A stretch of 64,000 nucleotides of DNA from Luteimonas sp. 9C (GTDB taxonomy: Bacteria; Pseudomonadota; Gammaproteobacteria; Xanthomonadales; Xanthomonadaceae), in contig NZ_LR733312.1 in assembly GCF_902506295.1 (NCBI RefSeq), forward strand, positions 2,246,089 to 2,310,088. The letters run 5' to 3'. A program made the position numbers and the translations under genes. The notes beneath the pieces were generated by a model. That model searched no databases. It was given only the letters and a program-made list of their open reading frames with translations, and was not told the DNA's origin. This document shows, in pieces, positions 17,447 through 26,540 of the stretch. The stretch's first letter is position 1; every line of letters begins with the position of its first letter.

Positions 17447-18177
17447 CGGCGGCGGGTCCGGAACGTGAGCACGAGGGCGATGACGAGCACCGCGAGGGCG
17501 AGCCCGAACCATTGCACCGCGTAACCGAGGTGCTTGTCGGGCGTGAGCGTGTTGGGGAGCACGTCGAGATCGCGCAGGTAGCCGATGTCGAGCGCCGGAT
17601 CGAGCCGCAGCACGCGTGGCGGCAGCGCTGGCAGACCGGTGTCGGCGGCGAGCGCGGCGAGATCGATGCGGGTCATCAGCACCGCATCGCCGGGCGCGAG
17701 CGCCGGTCCGAGCGCGAGGCCGGGCGACGGCGGCGGCGCAAGCAGGCCGCGCAGCGCGAGCTCGCGTCCGAGCAGCCCGTCGCCGCGCACGATGGCGGCA
17801 TCGGGCAGACGCGTGACCCGGTCGACGAGCGGGGTCCAGCCCAGATCGACCAGCAGCGGCGGCGCGTCGTCGGGCGCGAACAGCCGGTAGACGCGCAGAC
17901 CGGGCATCCCGGCCTGGATCTGGTTGTCGAGCACGAAGGCCGGACGGTCGACGAAACGGCCGCGACCCGCGCTCCAGTCGTAGTCACGCGCCCGTCCGGC
18001 ATCGCCGGCCGCGGCCAGCGGCACCGGCGTACGGGCGGCGAGCGTGGCCGCGACCGCGTCGAGCATCGTCTGCTTCTGGCTCATCCGCGACAGCTGCCAC
18101 TGGCCCAGCGACACGAAGGCCGCAATCGCCAGCACGGCCAGTGTCCAGCCGATGATGCGGGTCCGGCGCAGACTCAC
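17443..18177 (-). CDS. SURF1-family cytochrome oxidase assembly protein
   Basis: 244 residues from GTG 18177. Two membrane helices flank a large periplasmic loop: the first is RIIGWTLAVLAIAAFVSLGQWQL with the family GxWQL signature, the last is YAVQWFGLALAVLVIALVL near the C-terminus, also a SURF1 signature. SURF1 helps insert heme A into subunit I. A longer start at 18216 (ATG) lacks conservation. It overlaps the SCO-like gene by 4 bp and is divergent from the DUF2909 gene. Confidence 0.92.
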   Translation of the reverse strand: MSLRRTRIIGWTLAVLAIAAFVSLGQWQLSRMSQKQTMLDAVAATLAARTPVPLAAAGDAGRARDYDWSAGRGRFVDRPAFVLDNQIQAGMPGLRVYRLFAPDDAPPLLVDLGWTPLVDRVTRLPDAAIVRGDGLLGRELALRGLLAPPPSPGLALGPALAPGDAVLMTRIDLAALAADTGLPALPPRVLRLDPALDIGYLRDLDVLPNTLTPDKHLGYAVQWFGLALAVLVIALVLTFRTRRR

Positions 18178-18236
18178 GCGCGACCCTCCGCGGACTGCAA
18201 TAATCGGCCCACACACCCTGTGTTCCGGAGCCCGCG

Positions 18237-18461
18237 ATGGTGATGAACGATTCGCTGAAGTTGCTGCTGATCATCGCCTTCGTGCTGCTGATCCTGTGGA
18301 ATCTGGGCAGCGCGCTCTACTACATGATGACCGACAAGGGCACGACCGACCGCACGGTGAAAGCGCTCACGCGCCGCATCGGCCTGTCGGTCGGACTGAT
18401 CCTGCTGGTGCTGCTGGCGATCTGGATGGGCTGGATCAAGCCGCATGGCGTCTACGGCTGA
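18237..18461 (+). CDS. Twin transmembrane protein, DUF2909 family
   Basis: 74 residues with two membrane helices: SLKLLLIIAFVLLILWNLGSALYYM (about 6-30) and the stretch around residues 47-66. A charged loop with KGTTDRTVKALTRR joins them. DUF2909 proteins are commonly encoded beside cytochrome oxidase assembly genes and their role is unknown. Here the gene runs against the flow of the cta locus, splitting ctaCDGE from surf1-ctaAB. A 59-bp divergent spacer with surf1 must hold both promoters; a GGAG ribosome site precedes the ATG. Confidence 0.85.
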   Translation: MVMNDSLKLLLIIAFVLLILWNLGSALYYMMTDKGTTDRTVKALTRRIGLSVGLILLVLLAIWMGWIKPHGVYG

Positions 18462-18515
18462 GGCCGGAAGTGGGATGCGGGCGGCGACGATGCGCCGCCC
18501 GGCGTCGACGCGTCG

Positions 18516-19397
18516 TCAGACGACGTAGACGAACAGGAACAGGATCAGCCACACCACGTCCACGAAGTGCCAGTACCAGGCGACCGCCTCGAACGCGAAG
18601 TGGTTTTCCTTGGTGAAGTGGCCGCGGTAGCAGCGCAGCCAGATCACGATCAGCATGATCGTGCCCAGCGTCACGTGCGCGCCGTGGAAGCCGGTGAGCA
18701 TGAAGAACGTCGAGCCGTAGATGCCCGATCCCATCGTGAGATTGAGATCGCGGTAGGCGTGGACGTATTCCTCGATCTGGAAGAACAGGAACACGCAGCC
18801 GAGCAGGATCGTCGCGCCGAGGAACACCAGCAGCTGGGTGCGGTGCGCGGCGCGCAGCGCGTGGTGCGCGATGGTGATGGTGATGCCCGACGCCAGCAGG
18901 ATCAGCGTATTGAGCAGCGGCAGACCCCAGGCCGGAATCGTCTGGAACGCGCCGCCGATATCACCAGGGCCGGCCGACGGCCACGCCGCGCTGTAGCCGT
19001 CCCACAGCACCGCATTGGTCATCGCGCCCGAGCCTTCGCCGCCCAGCCACGGCAGCGACAGCGTGCGGGCGTAGAACAGCGCGCCGAAGAACGCGGCGAA
19101 GAACATGATCTCCGAGAAGATGAACCACACCATCCCCATGCGGAACGACAGGTCGACCTGCTTGTTGTAGTAGCCCGACACCGACTCGAGCACCACGTCG
19201 GCGAACCACTTGAACAGGATCAGCGCCAGCACCGCGATGCCGACGAAGAACGTCGGGCGCCCCCAGCTGGCCTCGTTGAACCAGCTGGCCAGGCCCAGCA
19301 TCGTGACGAACAGCGCGACGGATGCGAACACCGGCCACTTGCTGTCGTGCGGCACGAAGTAGAGGTCGGGGTCCTGCTCGAGCTTGGCGTGGGCCAT
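18516..19397 (-). CDS. ctaE: Cytochrome c oxidase subunit III
   Basis: 293 residues, seven helices, COX3 family. Conserved parts include MAHAKLEQDPDLYFVPHDSKWP at the start, FIFSEIMFFAAFF GALFYAR, and near the C-terminus FFMLTGFHGAHV and AVAWYWHFVDVVWL, the subunit III signatures. It is the last gene of ctaC-ctaD-small-ctaG-ctaE, 50 bp after ctaG. It stabilises subunit I at the cytoplasmic membrane. Confidence 0.97.
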   Translation of the reverse strand: MAHAKLEQDPDLYFVPHDSKWPVFASVALFVTMLGLASWFNEASWGRPTFFVGIAVLALILFKWFADVVLESVSGYYNKQVDLSFRMGMVWFIFSEIMFFAAFFGALFYARTLSLPWLGGEGSGAMTNAVLWDGYSAAWPSAGPGDIGGAFQTIPAWGLPLLNTLILLASGITITIAHHALRAAHRTQLLVFLGATILLGCVFLFFQIEEYVHAYRDLNLTMGSGIYGSTFFMLTGFHGAHVTLGTIMLIVIWLRCYRGHFTKENHFAFEAVAWYWHFVDVVWLILFLFVYVV

Positions 19398-19447
19398 GGC
19401 GGTGTCCGGGATCGTCGATGCGTGGGGCGGAAAGGCGCGGTGCGGGC

Positions 19448-20074
19448 TCAGGGCGCCGCGACCACGCCCGGAATACCGCGTGCCGGCGCCACGTGGGCGG
19501 CCAGACGCGAGGTCAGTACGTCGTTCTTGAAGAAGGTATAGCTCAGCGTGACCGTGTTGACGTCCTTCGGCAACGACGGATCGATGATGAAACGCACCGG
19601 CATGTCGCGGGTCTCGCCCGCCTCCAGCGTCTGCGCGGTGAAGCAGAAACATTCGGTCTTCTGGAAGAAGCCCGACGCGCGCGCGGGCGCCACCGATGGC
19701 GTGGCGCTGCCGACGACCGGCGCGGTGCTGTCGTTGTGCGCGTAGTACGTGGTCTCGTACTGCTCGCCCACGCGCACGCGCATGCGGGTTTCGTTGGGAT
19801 GGAACGACCAGGGCAGACGCGAATTCACCGTCGCGTCGAACTCCACCGTGACCCAGCGCTCGGCCGGGGTGGCGGCGGTTGCCGGCGCCGCGACCGCGCT
19901 GTTCTCCAGGCGGATCCCGAACACCTTCTCGCAGGCGATGCGGTAGAGCGGCACCAGCGAGAAGGTGAAGGCGAACGCGACGATCGACACGCCGACGAGC
20001 TTGCCGATCCCGACCGTCTTGGATGCCGGTCGGGTGTCGGTCCGCGCTTCGGGCGGGCGCACCGCGTCACTCAC
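19448..20074 (-). CDS. ctaG: Cytochrome c oxidase assembly protein CtaG (Cox11)
   Basis: 208 residues. One N-terminal anchor (VGVSIVAFAFTFSLVPLYRI, about 28-47) precedes a periplasmic immunoglobulin-like domain with the copper-binding motif CFCF in KTECFCFTAQTL. FSLVPLYRIACEKVFG is the family signature. Cox11 delivers copper to the CuB site of subunit I. It overlaps the small upstream gene by 4 bp. Confidence 0.96.
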   Translation of the reverse strand: MSDAVRPPEARTDTRPASKTVGIGKLVGVSIVAFAFTFSLVPLYRIACEKVFGIRLENSAVAAPATAATPAERWVTVEFDATVNSRLPWSFHPNETRMRVRVGEQYETTYYAHNDSTAPVVGSATPSVAPARASGFFQKTECFCFTAQTLEAGETRDMPVRFIIDPSLPKDVNTVTLSYTFFKNDVLTSRLAAHVAPARGIPGVVAAP

Positions 20075-20214
20075 GACAGCAGCACCCCGCGTGCGATGAA
20101 GCCGATGTACACCAGCGCTGCGATCGCCGCGACCACCACTGCCGTGCGCCGCGCGCGTCGGCGGCGGGCAGCAAGGTCGGTACCGGGATCGGGCGTGGTC
20201 ATCGCGCTCGGCAT
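20071..20214 (-). CDS. Small single-pass cytochrome oxidase-associated protein
   Basis: 47 residues from ATG 20214 (or 43 from ATG 20202). An Arg-rich stretch RRRRARR is followed by one membrane helix, TAVVVAAIAALVYIGFIARG. Such tiny proteins between ctaD and ctaG are widespread in proteobacteria and are thought to help oxidase assembly; this is inference from position. The ATG shares one base with the ctaD stop (TGATG) and the 3' end overlaps ctaG by 4 bp. Confidence 0.8.
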   Translation of the reverse strand: MPSAMTTPDPGTDLAARRRRARRTAVVVAAIAALVYIGFIARGVLLS

Positions 20215-21839
20215 CAGTGACTGATGTCGTCGTGGGCCAGATCGCCCGGCCGGATCACCGGCGGCTTGGCGAAGGTGTGGTGCGGCGCCGGCGACGGGAC
20301 CGTCCACTCCAGACCGCGGGCGCCTTCCCATGCACGCGCCGCGGCGGGCGCACCGCGCAGCTTCGAGTGCAGCAGGATCGCGAACATCATGAAGGGCGTG
20401 ACGAACATGCCGAACGCGCCGATCGAGCTGATCAGGTTCCAGTCCGCGAACACGACGTTGTAGTCGGGAATGCGGCGCGGCATGCCGGCCAGGCCGAGGA
20501 AGTGCTGCGGGAAGAACAGCAGGTTGACGAAGACGATCGTCCACCAGAAATGCACCTTCGCCCAGAACTCGCTGTACATCCGGCCCGTCCACTTCGGCCA
20601 CCAGTAGTAGGTGGCCGCGATGATCGAGAACAGCGCGCCGGTCACCAGGACGTAGTGAAAGTGGGCGACGACGAAATAGGTGTCGTGGTACTGGAAGTCG
20701 GCCGGCACGATCGCGAGCATCAGGCCGGAGAACCCGCCGATGGTGAACAGGATCACGAACGCGATCGACCACAGCATCGGCGACTCGAACGTCATCGCAC
20801 CGCGCCACATCGTCGACACCCAGTTGAACACCTTCACGCCGGTCGGAATCGCGATCAGCATCGTCGCGAACATGAAGTAGATTTCGCCACCGAGCGGCAT
20901 GCCGACGGTGAACATGTGGTGGGCCCACACGATGAACGACAGGAAGGCGATCGACGCGGTCGCGTAGACCATGGCCTGGTAGCCGAACAGCGGCTTGCGC
21001 GAGAACGTCGGCAGGATCTCCGAGACCACGCCGAACGCCGGCAGGATCATGATGTAGACCTCGGGATGCCCGAAGAACCAGAAGATGTGCTGGTACATCA
21101 CCGGGTCGCCGCCGCCGGCCGCGTTGAAGAACGACGTCATGAAGAACTTGTCGGTCAGCAGCATCGTGACCGCGCCGGCGAGCACCGGCATCACCGCGAT
21201 CAGCAGGAATGCGGTGATCAGCCAGGTCCAGCAGAAGATCGGCATCTTCAGCAGGTCCACGCCCGGGGCGCGCATGTTGAGGATCGTCGCGATGACGTTG
21301 ATCGCGCCCATGATCGAGCTGATGCCCATCATGTGGATGGCGAAGATCGTCAGCGACACGCTGCTGCCACCCTGCAGCGACAGCGGCGGGTACAGCGTCC
21401 AGCCACCGGCCGGGCCACCGCCCGGCAGCAGCAGCGTCATCAGCAGCAGCGTGAACGCGAACGGCAGGATCCAGAACGACCAGTTGTTCATGCGCGGCAG
21501 CGCCATGTCCGGTGCGCCGATCTGCAGCGGGATCATCCAGTTGGCGAGGCCCACGAAGGCCGGCATCACGCCACCGAAGATCATCACCAGCGCGTGCATG
21601 GTGGTCATCTGGTTGAAGAACTGCGGGCTGACGTGCTGCAGGCCCGGCACGGCGAGCTCGGTGCGGATGACCACGCTCATCGCCGCGCCGACGACGAACA
21701 TCATGAAGGAGAACAGCAGGTAGAGCGTGCCGATGTCCTTGTGGTTCGTGGAAAAGAACCAGCGCTGGACGAACCCCTGCGTGTGGGCATGGTGATCGTC
21801 GTGGTGCGCGTCAGCGGTGGCGGGGTGCGTCGTCGACAT
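20214..21839 (-). CDS. ctaD: Cytochrome c oxidase subunit I
   Basis: 541 residues, twelve helices, heme-copper oxidase subunit I, A-family. Visible are the low-spin heme region TTMHALVMIFGG, the CuB ligand and cross-linked Tyr in FFGHPEVYIMILPAFG, further CuB ligands in WAHHMFTVG, and the heme ligands in DTYFVVAHFHYVL. PEVYI with the tyrosine marks the D/K-channel A-type enzyme. The N-terminus is His/Asp-rich (DAHHDDHHAH), cytoplasmic. It lies 20 bp after ctaC. Confidence 0.98.
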   Translation of the reverse strand: MSTTHPATADAHHDDHHAHTQGFVQRWFFSTNHKDIGTLYLLFSFMMFVVGAAMSVVIRTELAVPGLQHVSPQFFNQMTTMHALVMIFGGVMPAFVGLANWMIPLQIGAPDMALPRMNNWSFWILPFAFTLLLMTLLLPGGGPAGGWTLYPPLSLQGGSSVSLTIFAIHMMGISSIMGAINVIATILNMRAPGVDLLKMPIFCWTWLITAFLLIAVMPVLAGAVTMLLTDKFFMTSFFNAAGGGDPVMYQHIFWFFGHPEVYIMILPAFGVVSEILPTFSRKPLFGYQAMVYATASIAFLSFIVWAHHMFTVGMPLGGEIYFMFATMLIAIPTGVKVFNWVSTMWRGAMTFESPMLWSIAFVILFTIGGFSGLMLAIVPADFQYHDTYFVVAHFHYVLVTGALFSIIAATYYWWPKWTGRMYSEFWAKVHFWWTIVFVNLLFFPQHFLGLAGMPRRIPDYNVVFADWNLISSIGAFGMFVTPFMMFAILLHSKLRGAPAAARAWEGARGLEWTVPSPAPHHTFAKPPVIRPGDLAHDDISH

Positions 21840-21859
21840 GTGCGATGTGCCTCGATCGA

Positions 21860-22846
21860 TCAGCCGGCCGCGGATGCGGCAGGGGCGGACGGGGTCTGCG
21901 TGGCCGAGGCGGCCGCCTCGGCAGGCGCGGCGTCAGGCGACGGTGCAGGTGCGGCGTCGGCAGGTCCGGGCTCGCCCGGCGCGGGGATGGCCGGCGCGCT
22001 CTTCGCCTTTTCGGCGGCGAGCCAGGTCTGGAATTCGGCCGGCGGGACGGCGCGCACGACGATCGGCATGAAGCCGTGGTCCTTGCCGCACAGTTCCGCG
22101 CACTGGCCCCGGTAGACGCCGGGCTCGAGGATCTCGGTCCAGGCCTCGTTGACCAGGCCGGGAATCGCATCCTGCTTCCAGCCGAAGGCCGGCACCCACC
22201 AGGAATGGATCACGTCGTCGGCGGTCACGACGAAGCGGATCTTGGTGTTGGTGGGCAGCACCAGCTGGTTGTCGACGTCGAGCAGGTAATGGCCGTGGGC
22301 GTCGAGCTCGGCGCGCGTGGTGTCGCGGCTCTGGCGCAGGCGGTCGCTCTCGCGGTCCAGGCGGCTGGTCAGCACCACGTTCTCGCCGAGGTACTCGTAC
22401 TTCCACATCCACTGCACGCCGGTGACCTTGACGGTCATCTCGGAGTCGCGGGTGTCGTACATCGCGATCAGCTTCTGCGTGGCCGGCACCGCCATCAGCA
22501 CCAGGATGACGATCGGGACGACGGTCCAGATGATCTCGGCCGTGGTGTTGTGGCTGAACTGCGCCGCGGTGACACCGCGCGACTTGCGGAAGCGGAACAT
22601 CGCCACCGCCATCGCGCCGAACACCAGCACGCCGATCACCACGCACACCCACAGCGCGAGCATGTGCGCGTCGTAGGCGTGCTGGGCGGAGGTGGTGACA
22701 CCGCGGCCCATGTTGAGCTGCCACGGCTTGGGATCCGCGGACTGCGCCATGACCTGCGTCGATGCCAGAAGCGCCGCAGCGCCCCCCATCCACAGTCTGG
22801 ACGCGTACCTCTTGGAACAAGCGCCTTGCTTCACATCGGACCCCAT
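21860..22846 (-). CDS. ctaC: Cytochrome c oxidase subunit II
   Basis: 328 residues from ATG 22846. A signal peptide ends near QVMAQSADP (about residue 35). Two helices follow, then the CuA domain with DDVIHSWWVPAFGWKQD and the ligands in CAELCGKDHGFMPIVV. The last about 55 residues are Ala/Pro-rich (EKAKSAPAIPAPGEP onwards), an extension without a cytochrome c domain. First gene of ctaCD-small-GE. A longer in-frame start at 22948 exists but lacks a signal-peptide pattern. Confidence 0.95.
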   Translation of the reverse strand: MGSDVKQGACSKRYASRLWMGGAAALLASTQVMAQSADPKPWQLNMGRGVTTSAQHAYDAHMLALWVCVVIGVLVFGAMAVAMFRFRKSRGVTAAQFSHNTTAEIIWTVVPIVILVLMAVPATQKLIAMYDTRDSEMTVKVTGVQWMWKYEYLGENVVLTSRLDRESDRLRQSRDTTRAELDAHGHYLLDVDNQLVLPTNTKIRFVVTADDVIHSWWVPAFGWKQDAIPGLVNEAWTEILEPGVYRGQCAELCGKDHGFMPIVVRAVPPAEFQTWLAAEKAKSAPAIPAPGEPGPADAAPAPSPDAAPAEAAASATQTPSAPAASAAG

Positions 22847-23241
22847 ACCTGAGCTGGCCTTGGTGCTGGCGGGAACGCGTCCGTCCTCGCCCGGCGATGA
22901 CGACCGGGCGACACATGCAGGAGCGGCGGCGTACTGCGAATAACGCATGAATGGTAGCTGTCGGCGTTCGACAGGAGCAAGCCGCGCTGCCGCACCCCGG
23001 TGATCCGCCGGTCTCGAACCGGCATCGGAGGGCGCTGCAGCGGACAAAAGCCCGTCGGACGCCGTCGAGGATACCCGCATGTGTCGCGGTTCTCCCGTTT
23101 CCACCCGTGCCGGTCGCATCGGTGCCGCCCGCATTCGCGCGAGGCGCCATCGCCGCACGCGCCTTCAGGCGGGTTGCGCACAGTGGGCAACGGGGGCGGC
23201 AGGCTAGAATTCCGCTTCTGCCCCAGCCGGTCGTCCCCGCC
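22847..23241. other. 395-bp divergent spacer between ctaC and putA
   Basis: No gene is supported here. It must hold the promoters of ctaC (minus) and putA (plus). A TAGAAT at 23215-23220 could be a -10 for putA, but no convincing -35 sits 16-18 bp upstream. A 5-bp stem with a TTCGAGA loop (23007-23023, minus-strand reading) resembles a tRNA T-arm but has no matching acceptor or anticodon arms. Confidence 0.6.
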
Positions 23242-26200
23242 TTGAACGCCAGTCCGTCGCCCGCCGCTCCCGCGACCTCCCTCCAGCCGCAGCGCGAGGC
23301 GATCACCGCCGCCTGGACCGCCGATGAAACCGAGCGCGTCCACGCGTTGCTGGCGCAGGCGCGCCAGCCCGACGCCGACCGCGCCGCCATCCAGGCCACC
23401 GCCGCCGACCTGGTGCGCCGGGTCCGCGCCCGCGCGCAGGACCAGGGTGCGATCGAGGCCTTCATGCAGCAGTACGACCTCGGCAGCGAGGAAGGCGTGC
23501 TGCTGATGTGCGTGGCCGAGGCGCTGCTGCGCATTCCGGACCAGGACACGGCCGATGCGCTGATCCGCGACAAGCTCGGCGAGGCCAACTGGCGCAAGCA
23601 CATGGGCCAGTCGGATTCGGTCCTGGTCAATGCGTCCACCTGGGGCCTGATGCTGACCGGGCATCTGGTCGATCTGGCCGACGACACCAAGCGCAACGTC
23701 CACAACGCGTTCCAGCGCCTGATCGGCCGCGTCGGCGAGCCGGTGATCCGGCTCGCGGTGCGCCAGGCGATGCGGATCATGGGCCACCAGTTCGTCATGG
23801 GTCGCACGATCGGCGAAGCGCTGACGCGCTCGCGCAAGGGCGCCAATGCCGCCTACCGCTATTCGTTCGACATGCTCGGCGAGGCCGCGCTGACCCAGGC
23901 CGACGCCGACCGCTATCTGAAGGCCTACCGCGATGCGATCGATGCGATCGGCCGCACGGGGCCGTTCGAGGACGCGATCACCGCGCCGTCGATCTCGGTC
24001 AAGCTCTCGGCGCTGCACCCGCGCTACGAACACGCCAAGCGCGACCGCGTGCTGGCCGAACTCGCGCCGCGCCTGCGCGACCTGGCCCAGCGCGCGAAGG
24101 GCTACCGCATCGGCCTGACCGTCGATGCCGAGGAAGCCGATCGCCTAGAACTCTCGCTCGACGTCATCGAGGCCGCCTGGTCCGATGCCTCGCTGGCCGG
24201 CTGGGACGGCTTCGGCATCGTCGTGCAGGCCTACCAGAAGCGTGCGCCGTTCGTGATCGACTGGATCGCCGCCCTCGCCCGCGCGCATGGCCGCCGCATC
24301 CCGGTGCGCCTGGTCAAGGGCGCGTACTGGGACAGCGAGGTCAAGCGCGCCCAGGTGGAAGGCCACCCGGGCTATCCGGTGTTCACCCGCAAGCCCAACA
24401 CCGACGTCAGCTATCTCGCCAATGCGCGCCGCCTGCTGTCGGCGACCGATGCGATCTATCCGATGTTCGCGACCCACAACGCGCACACCATCGCCGCCGT
24501 GCACCGCATGGCGACGACGCTGCTGCCGGCTGCCGGCGGCGCCAAGCCCTACGAGTTCCAGAAGCTGCACGGCATGGGCGACGACCTCTACGCCGAGGTC
24601 ATCCCGGCCAATCGCCTCGACGTGGCCTGCCGCGTCTACGCACCGGTCGGCTCGCACGAGGACCTGCTGCCGTACCTGGTGCGGCGCCTGCTCGAGAACG
24701 GCGCCAACTCCAGCTTCGTCAACCGCATCAGCGACGAGGACGTCGCGATCGACGACCTGATCCGCGATCCGGTCGAGGTCGTGTCCGGTTTCGAATCGAT
24801 CCCCCACCCCCGCATTCCGCTGCCGGTCGATCTCTACCGCAGCCAGTCGCACGACAGGAGCAATTCCATGGGCGTCAATCTCGCCAACGACGCGCAGCTC
24901 GCCGCACTCGCCGAGCAGATCCAGGCCCATGCCGGCCCATGGACCGCCGGCCCGCTGGTGCCGGGGGCGAGCACGGGTGGCGACACCATCGACGTTGCCA
25001 GCCCCGCCGACCGCCGCGTGCGCGTGGGCCAGTGGCAGGCCGCCGACACCGCCACCGTCGAGCAGGCGCTGCGCAACGCGACCGACGCACATGCCGACTG
25101 GAACGCGATGCCCGCCGCTTCGCGCGCGGCGATCCTCGAGCACGCCGCCGACCTGCTGGAAGCGCGCACGCCCGAATACATCGCGATGTGCACGCGCGAA
25201 GCCGGCAAGACCATCCCCGACGGCGTGGCCGAAGTGCGCGAGGCCGTGGATTTCCTGCGCTACTACGCCGGCGAGGCGCGTCGTCTGTTCATCGTCGAGG
25301 CGCTGCCCGGCCCGACGGGCGAGTCCAACAGCCTGCAGCTTTCGGGCCGCGGCGTGTTCGTGTGCATCAGCCCGTGGAACTTCCCGCTGGCGATCTTCGC
25401 CGGCCAGATCGCCGCCGCGCTCGCCGCGGGCAACACCGTCATCGCCAAGGCCGCCGAGCAGACCACGCTGGTCGGCCACGCCGCGGTCAAGCTGCTGCAC
25501 GAAGCCGGCGTGCCGGAAGCCGTGCTGCAGTACGTGCCGGGCGATGGCGCGAGCGTCGGCGCCGCGCTGACCTCGGATGCGCGCGTGGCCGGCGTGGTGT
25601 TCACCGGCTCGAACGCGACCGCGCTGGCGATCAACCGCGCGCTCGCCGCGCGCGACGGCGCGATCGGCACGCTGATCGCCGAGACCGGCGGCCAGAACGC
25701 GCTGATCGCCGACTCCTCCGCGCTGCCCGAGCAGCTGGTCAAGGACGCGCTGGGTTCGGCGTTCACCTCGGCCGGGCAGCGCTGCTCGGCCGCGCGCGTG
25801 CTGTTCGTGCAGGACGACATCGCCGACAAGGTGCTGGAGATGCTGGCCGGCGCGATGCAGGAGCTCAGCGTCGGCGACCCGGCGCTGCTGTCGACCGACG
25901 TCGGCCCGGTGATCGACGCCGACGCGCTGCGCATGCTCGACGCGCACGCCGAGCGCATGGCCAGCGAAGCGCGCCTGATCGCGACCACGCCGGTCGGCGA
26001 GGCCTCCGCGCACGGCACGTTCTTCGCGCCGCGTGCGTGGGAACTGCAGTCGCTGTCGCAGCTGCAGCGCGAGAACTTCGGCCCGGCGCTGCACGTGATC
26101 CGCTGGAAGGCCAGCGAGCTCGACGCGGTGATCGACGCGATCAACAACACCGGCTACGGCCTCACGCTGGGCATCCACTCGCGCATCGACGAGACGGTCG

Positions 26201-26421
26201 AGACGATTACGTCGCGCGCGCGCGTCGGCAACGTCTACGTCAACCGCAACCAGATCGGCGCCGTCGTCGGCGTGCAGCCCTTCGGCGGCCAGCGCCTGTC
26301 GGGCACCGGCCCCAAGGCCGGCGGCTCGCATTACCTGCCGCGTTTCACCACCGAGAAGACCGTGACCATCAACACCACGGCGGCCGGCGGCAACGCGTCG
26401 CTGCTGACGCTCGGCGAGTAA
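23242..26421 (+). CDS. putA: Bifunctional proline dehydrogenase / L-glutamate gamma-semialdehyde dehydrogenase
   Basis: 1059 residues from a TTG start at 23242, chosen because LNASPSPAAPATS matches the usual MNA-type start of xanthomonad PutA and no ATG lies nearby. The PRODH barrel covers about 100-470 (FAD-binding segments SVKLSALHPRY and LVKGAYWDSEVK); the aldehyde dehydrogenase part covers about 540-1030, with catalytic Glu in AETGGQNALI and Cys in AGQRCSAARV. There is no N-terminal ribbon-helix-helix, so it should not act as its own repressor. It oxidises proline to glutamate and feeds electrons to quinone. Confidence 0.95.
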   Translation: MNASPSPAAPATSLQPQREAITAAWTADETERVHALLAQARQPDADRAAIQATAADLVRRVRARAQDQGAIEAFMQQYDLGSEEGVLLMCVAEALLRIPDQDTADALIRDKLGEANWRKHMGQSDSVLVNASTWGLMLTGHLVDLADDTKRNVHNAFQRLIGRVGEPVIRLAVRQAMRIMGHQFVMGRTIGEALTRSRKGANAAYRYSFDMLGEAALTQADADRYLKAYRDAIDAIGRTGPFEDAITAPSISVKLSALHPRYEHAKRDRVLAELAPRLRDLAQRAKGYRIGLTVDAEEADRLELSLDVIEAAWSDASLAGWDGFGIVVQAYQKRAPFVIDWIAALARAHGRRIPVRLVKGAYWDSEVKRAQVEGHPGYPVFTRKPNTDVSYLANARRLLSATDAIYPMFATHNAHTIAAVHRMATTLLPAAGGAKPYEFQKLHGMGDDLYAEVIPANRLDVACRVYAPVGSHEDLLPYLVRRLLENGANSSFVNRISDEDVAIDDLIRDPVEVVSGFESIPHPRIPLPVDLYRSQSHDRSNSMGVNLANDAQLAALAEQIQAHAGPWTAGPLVPGASTGGDTIDVASPADRRVRVGQWQAADTATVEQALRNATDAHADWNAMPAASRAAILEHAADLLEARTPEYIAMCTREAGKTIPDGVAEVREAVDFLRYYAGEARRLFIVEALPGPTGESNSLQLSGRGVFVCISPWNFPLAIFAGQIAAALAAGNTVIAKAAEQTTLVGHAAVKLLHEAGVPEAVLQYVPGDGASVGAALTSDARVAGVVFTGSNATALAINRALAARDGAIGTLIAETGGQNALIADSSALPEQLVKDALGSAFTSAGQRCSAARVLFVQDDIADKVLEMLAGAMQELSVGDPALLSTDVGPVIDADALRMLDAHAERMASEARLIATTPVGEASAHGTFFAPRAWELQSLSQLQRENFGPALHVIRWKASELDAVIDAINNTGYGLTLGIHSRIDETVETITSRARVGNVYVNRNQIGAVVGVQPFGGQRLSGTGPKAGGSHYLPRFTTEKTVTINTTAAGGNASLLTLGE

Positions 26422-26540
26422 GCGCCCGCGATGTGGCCGGCATGCGCCGGCCGCATCCGACGCAGTGTTCTTCCCGTGGCGCCGCGATCTGCGCGTGCGT
26501 CCGCTAGCATCGTCCGCTTCCTTCGTAGCCGCCGGCCCCG

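Noticed and set aside
23007-23023. T-arm-like hairpin (5-bp stem, TTCGAGA loop) on the minus strand
   Set aside because: No acceptor, D or anticodon arms can be paired at tRNA spacing, and no CCA end.
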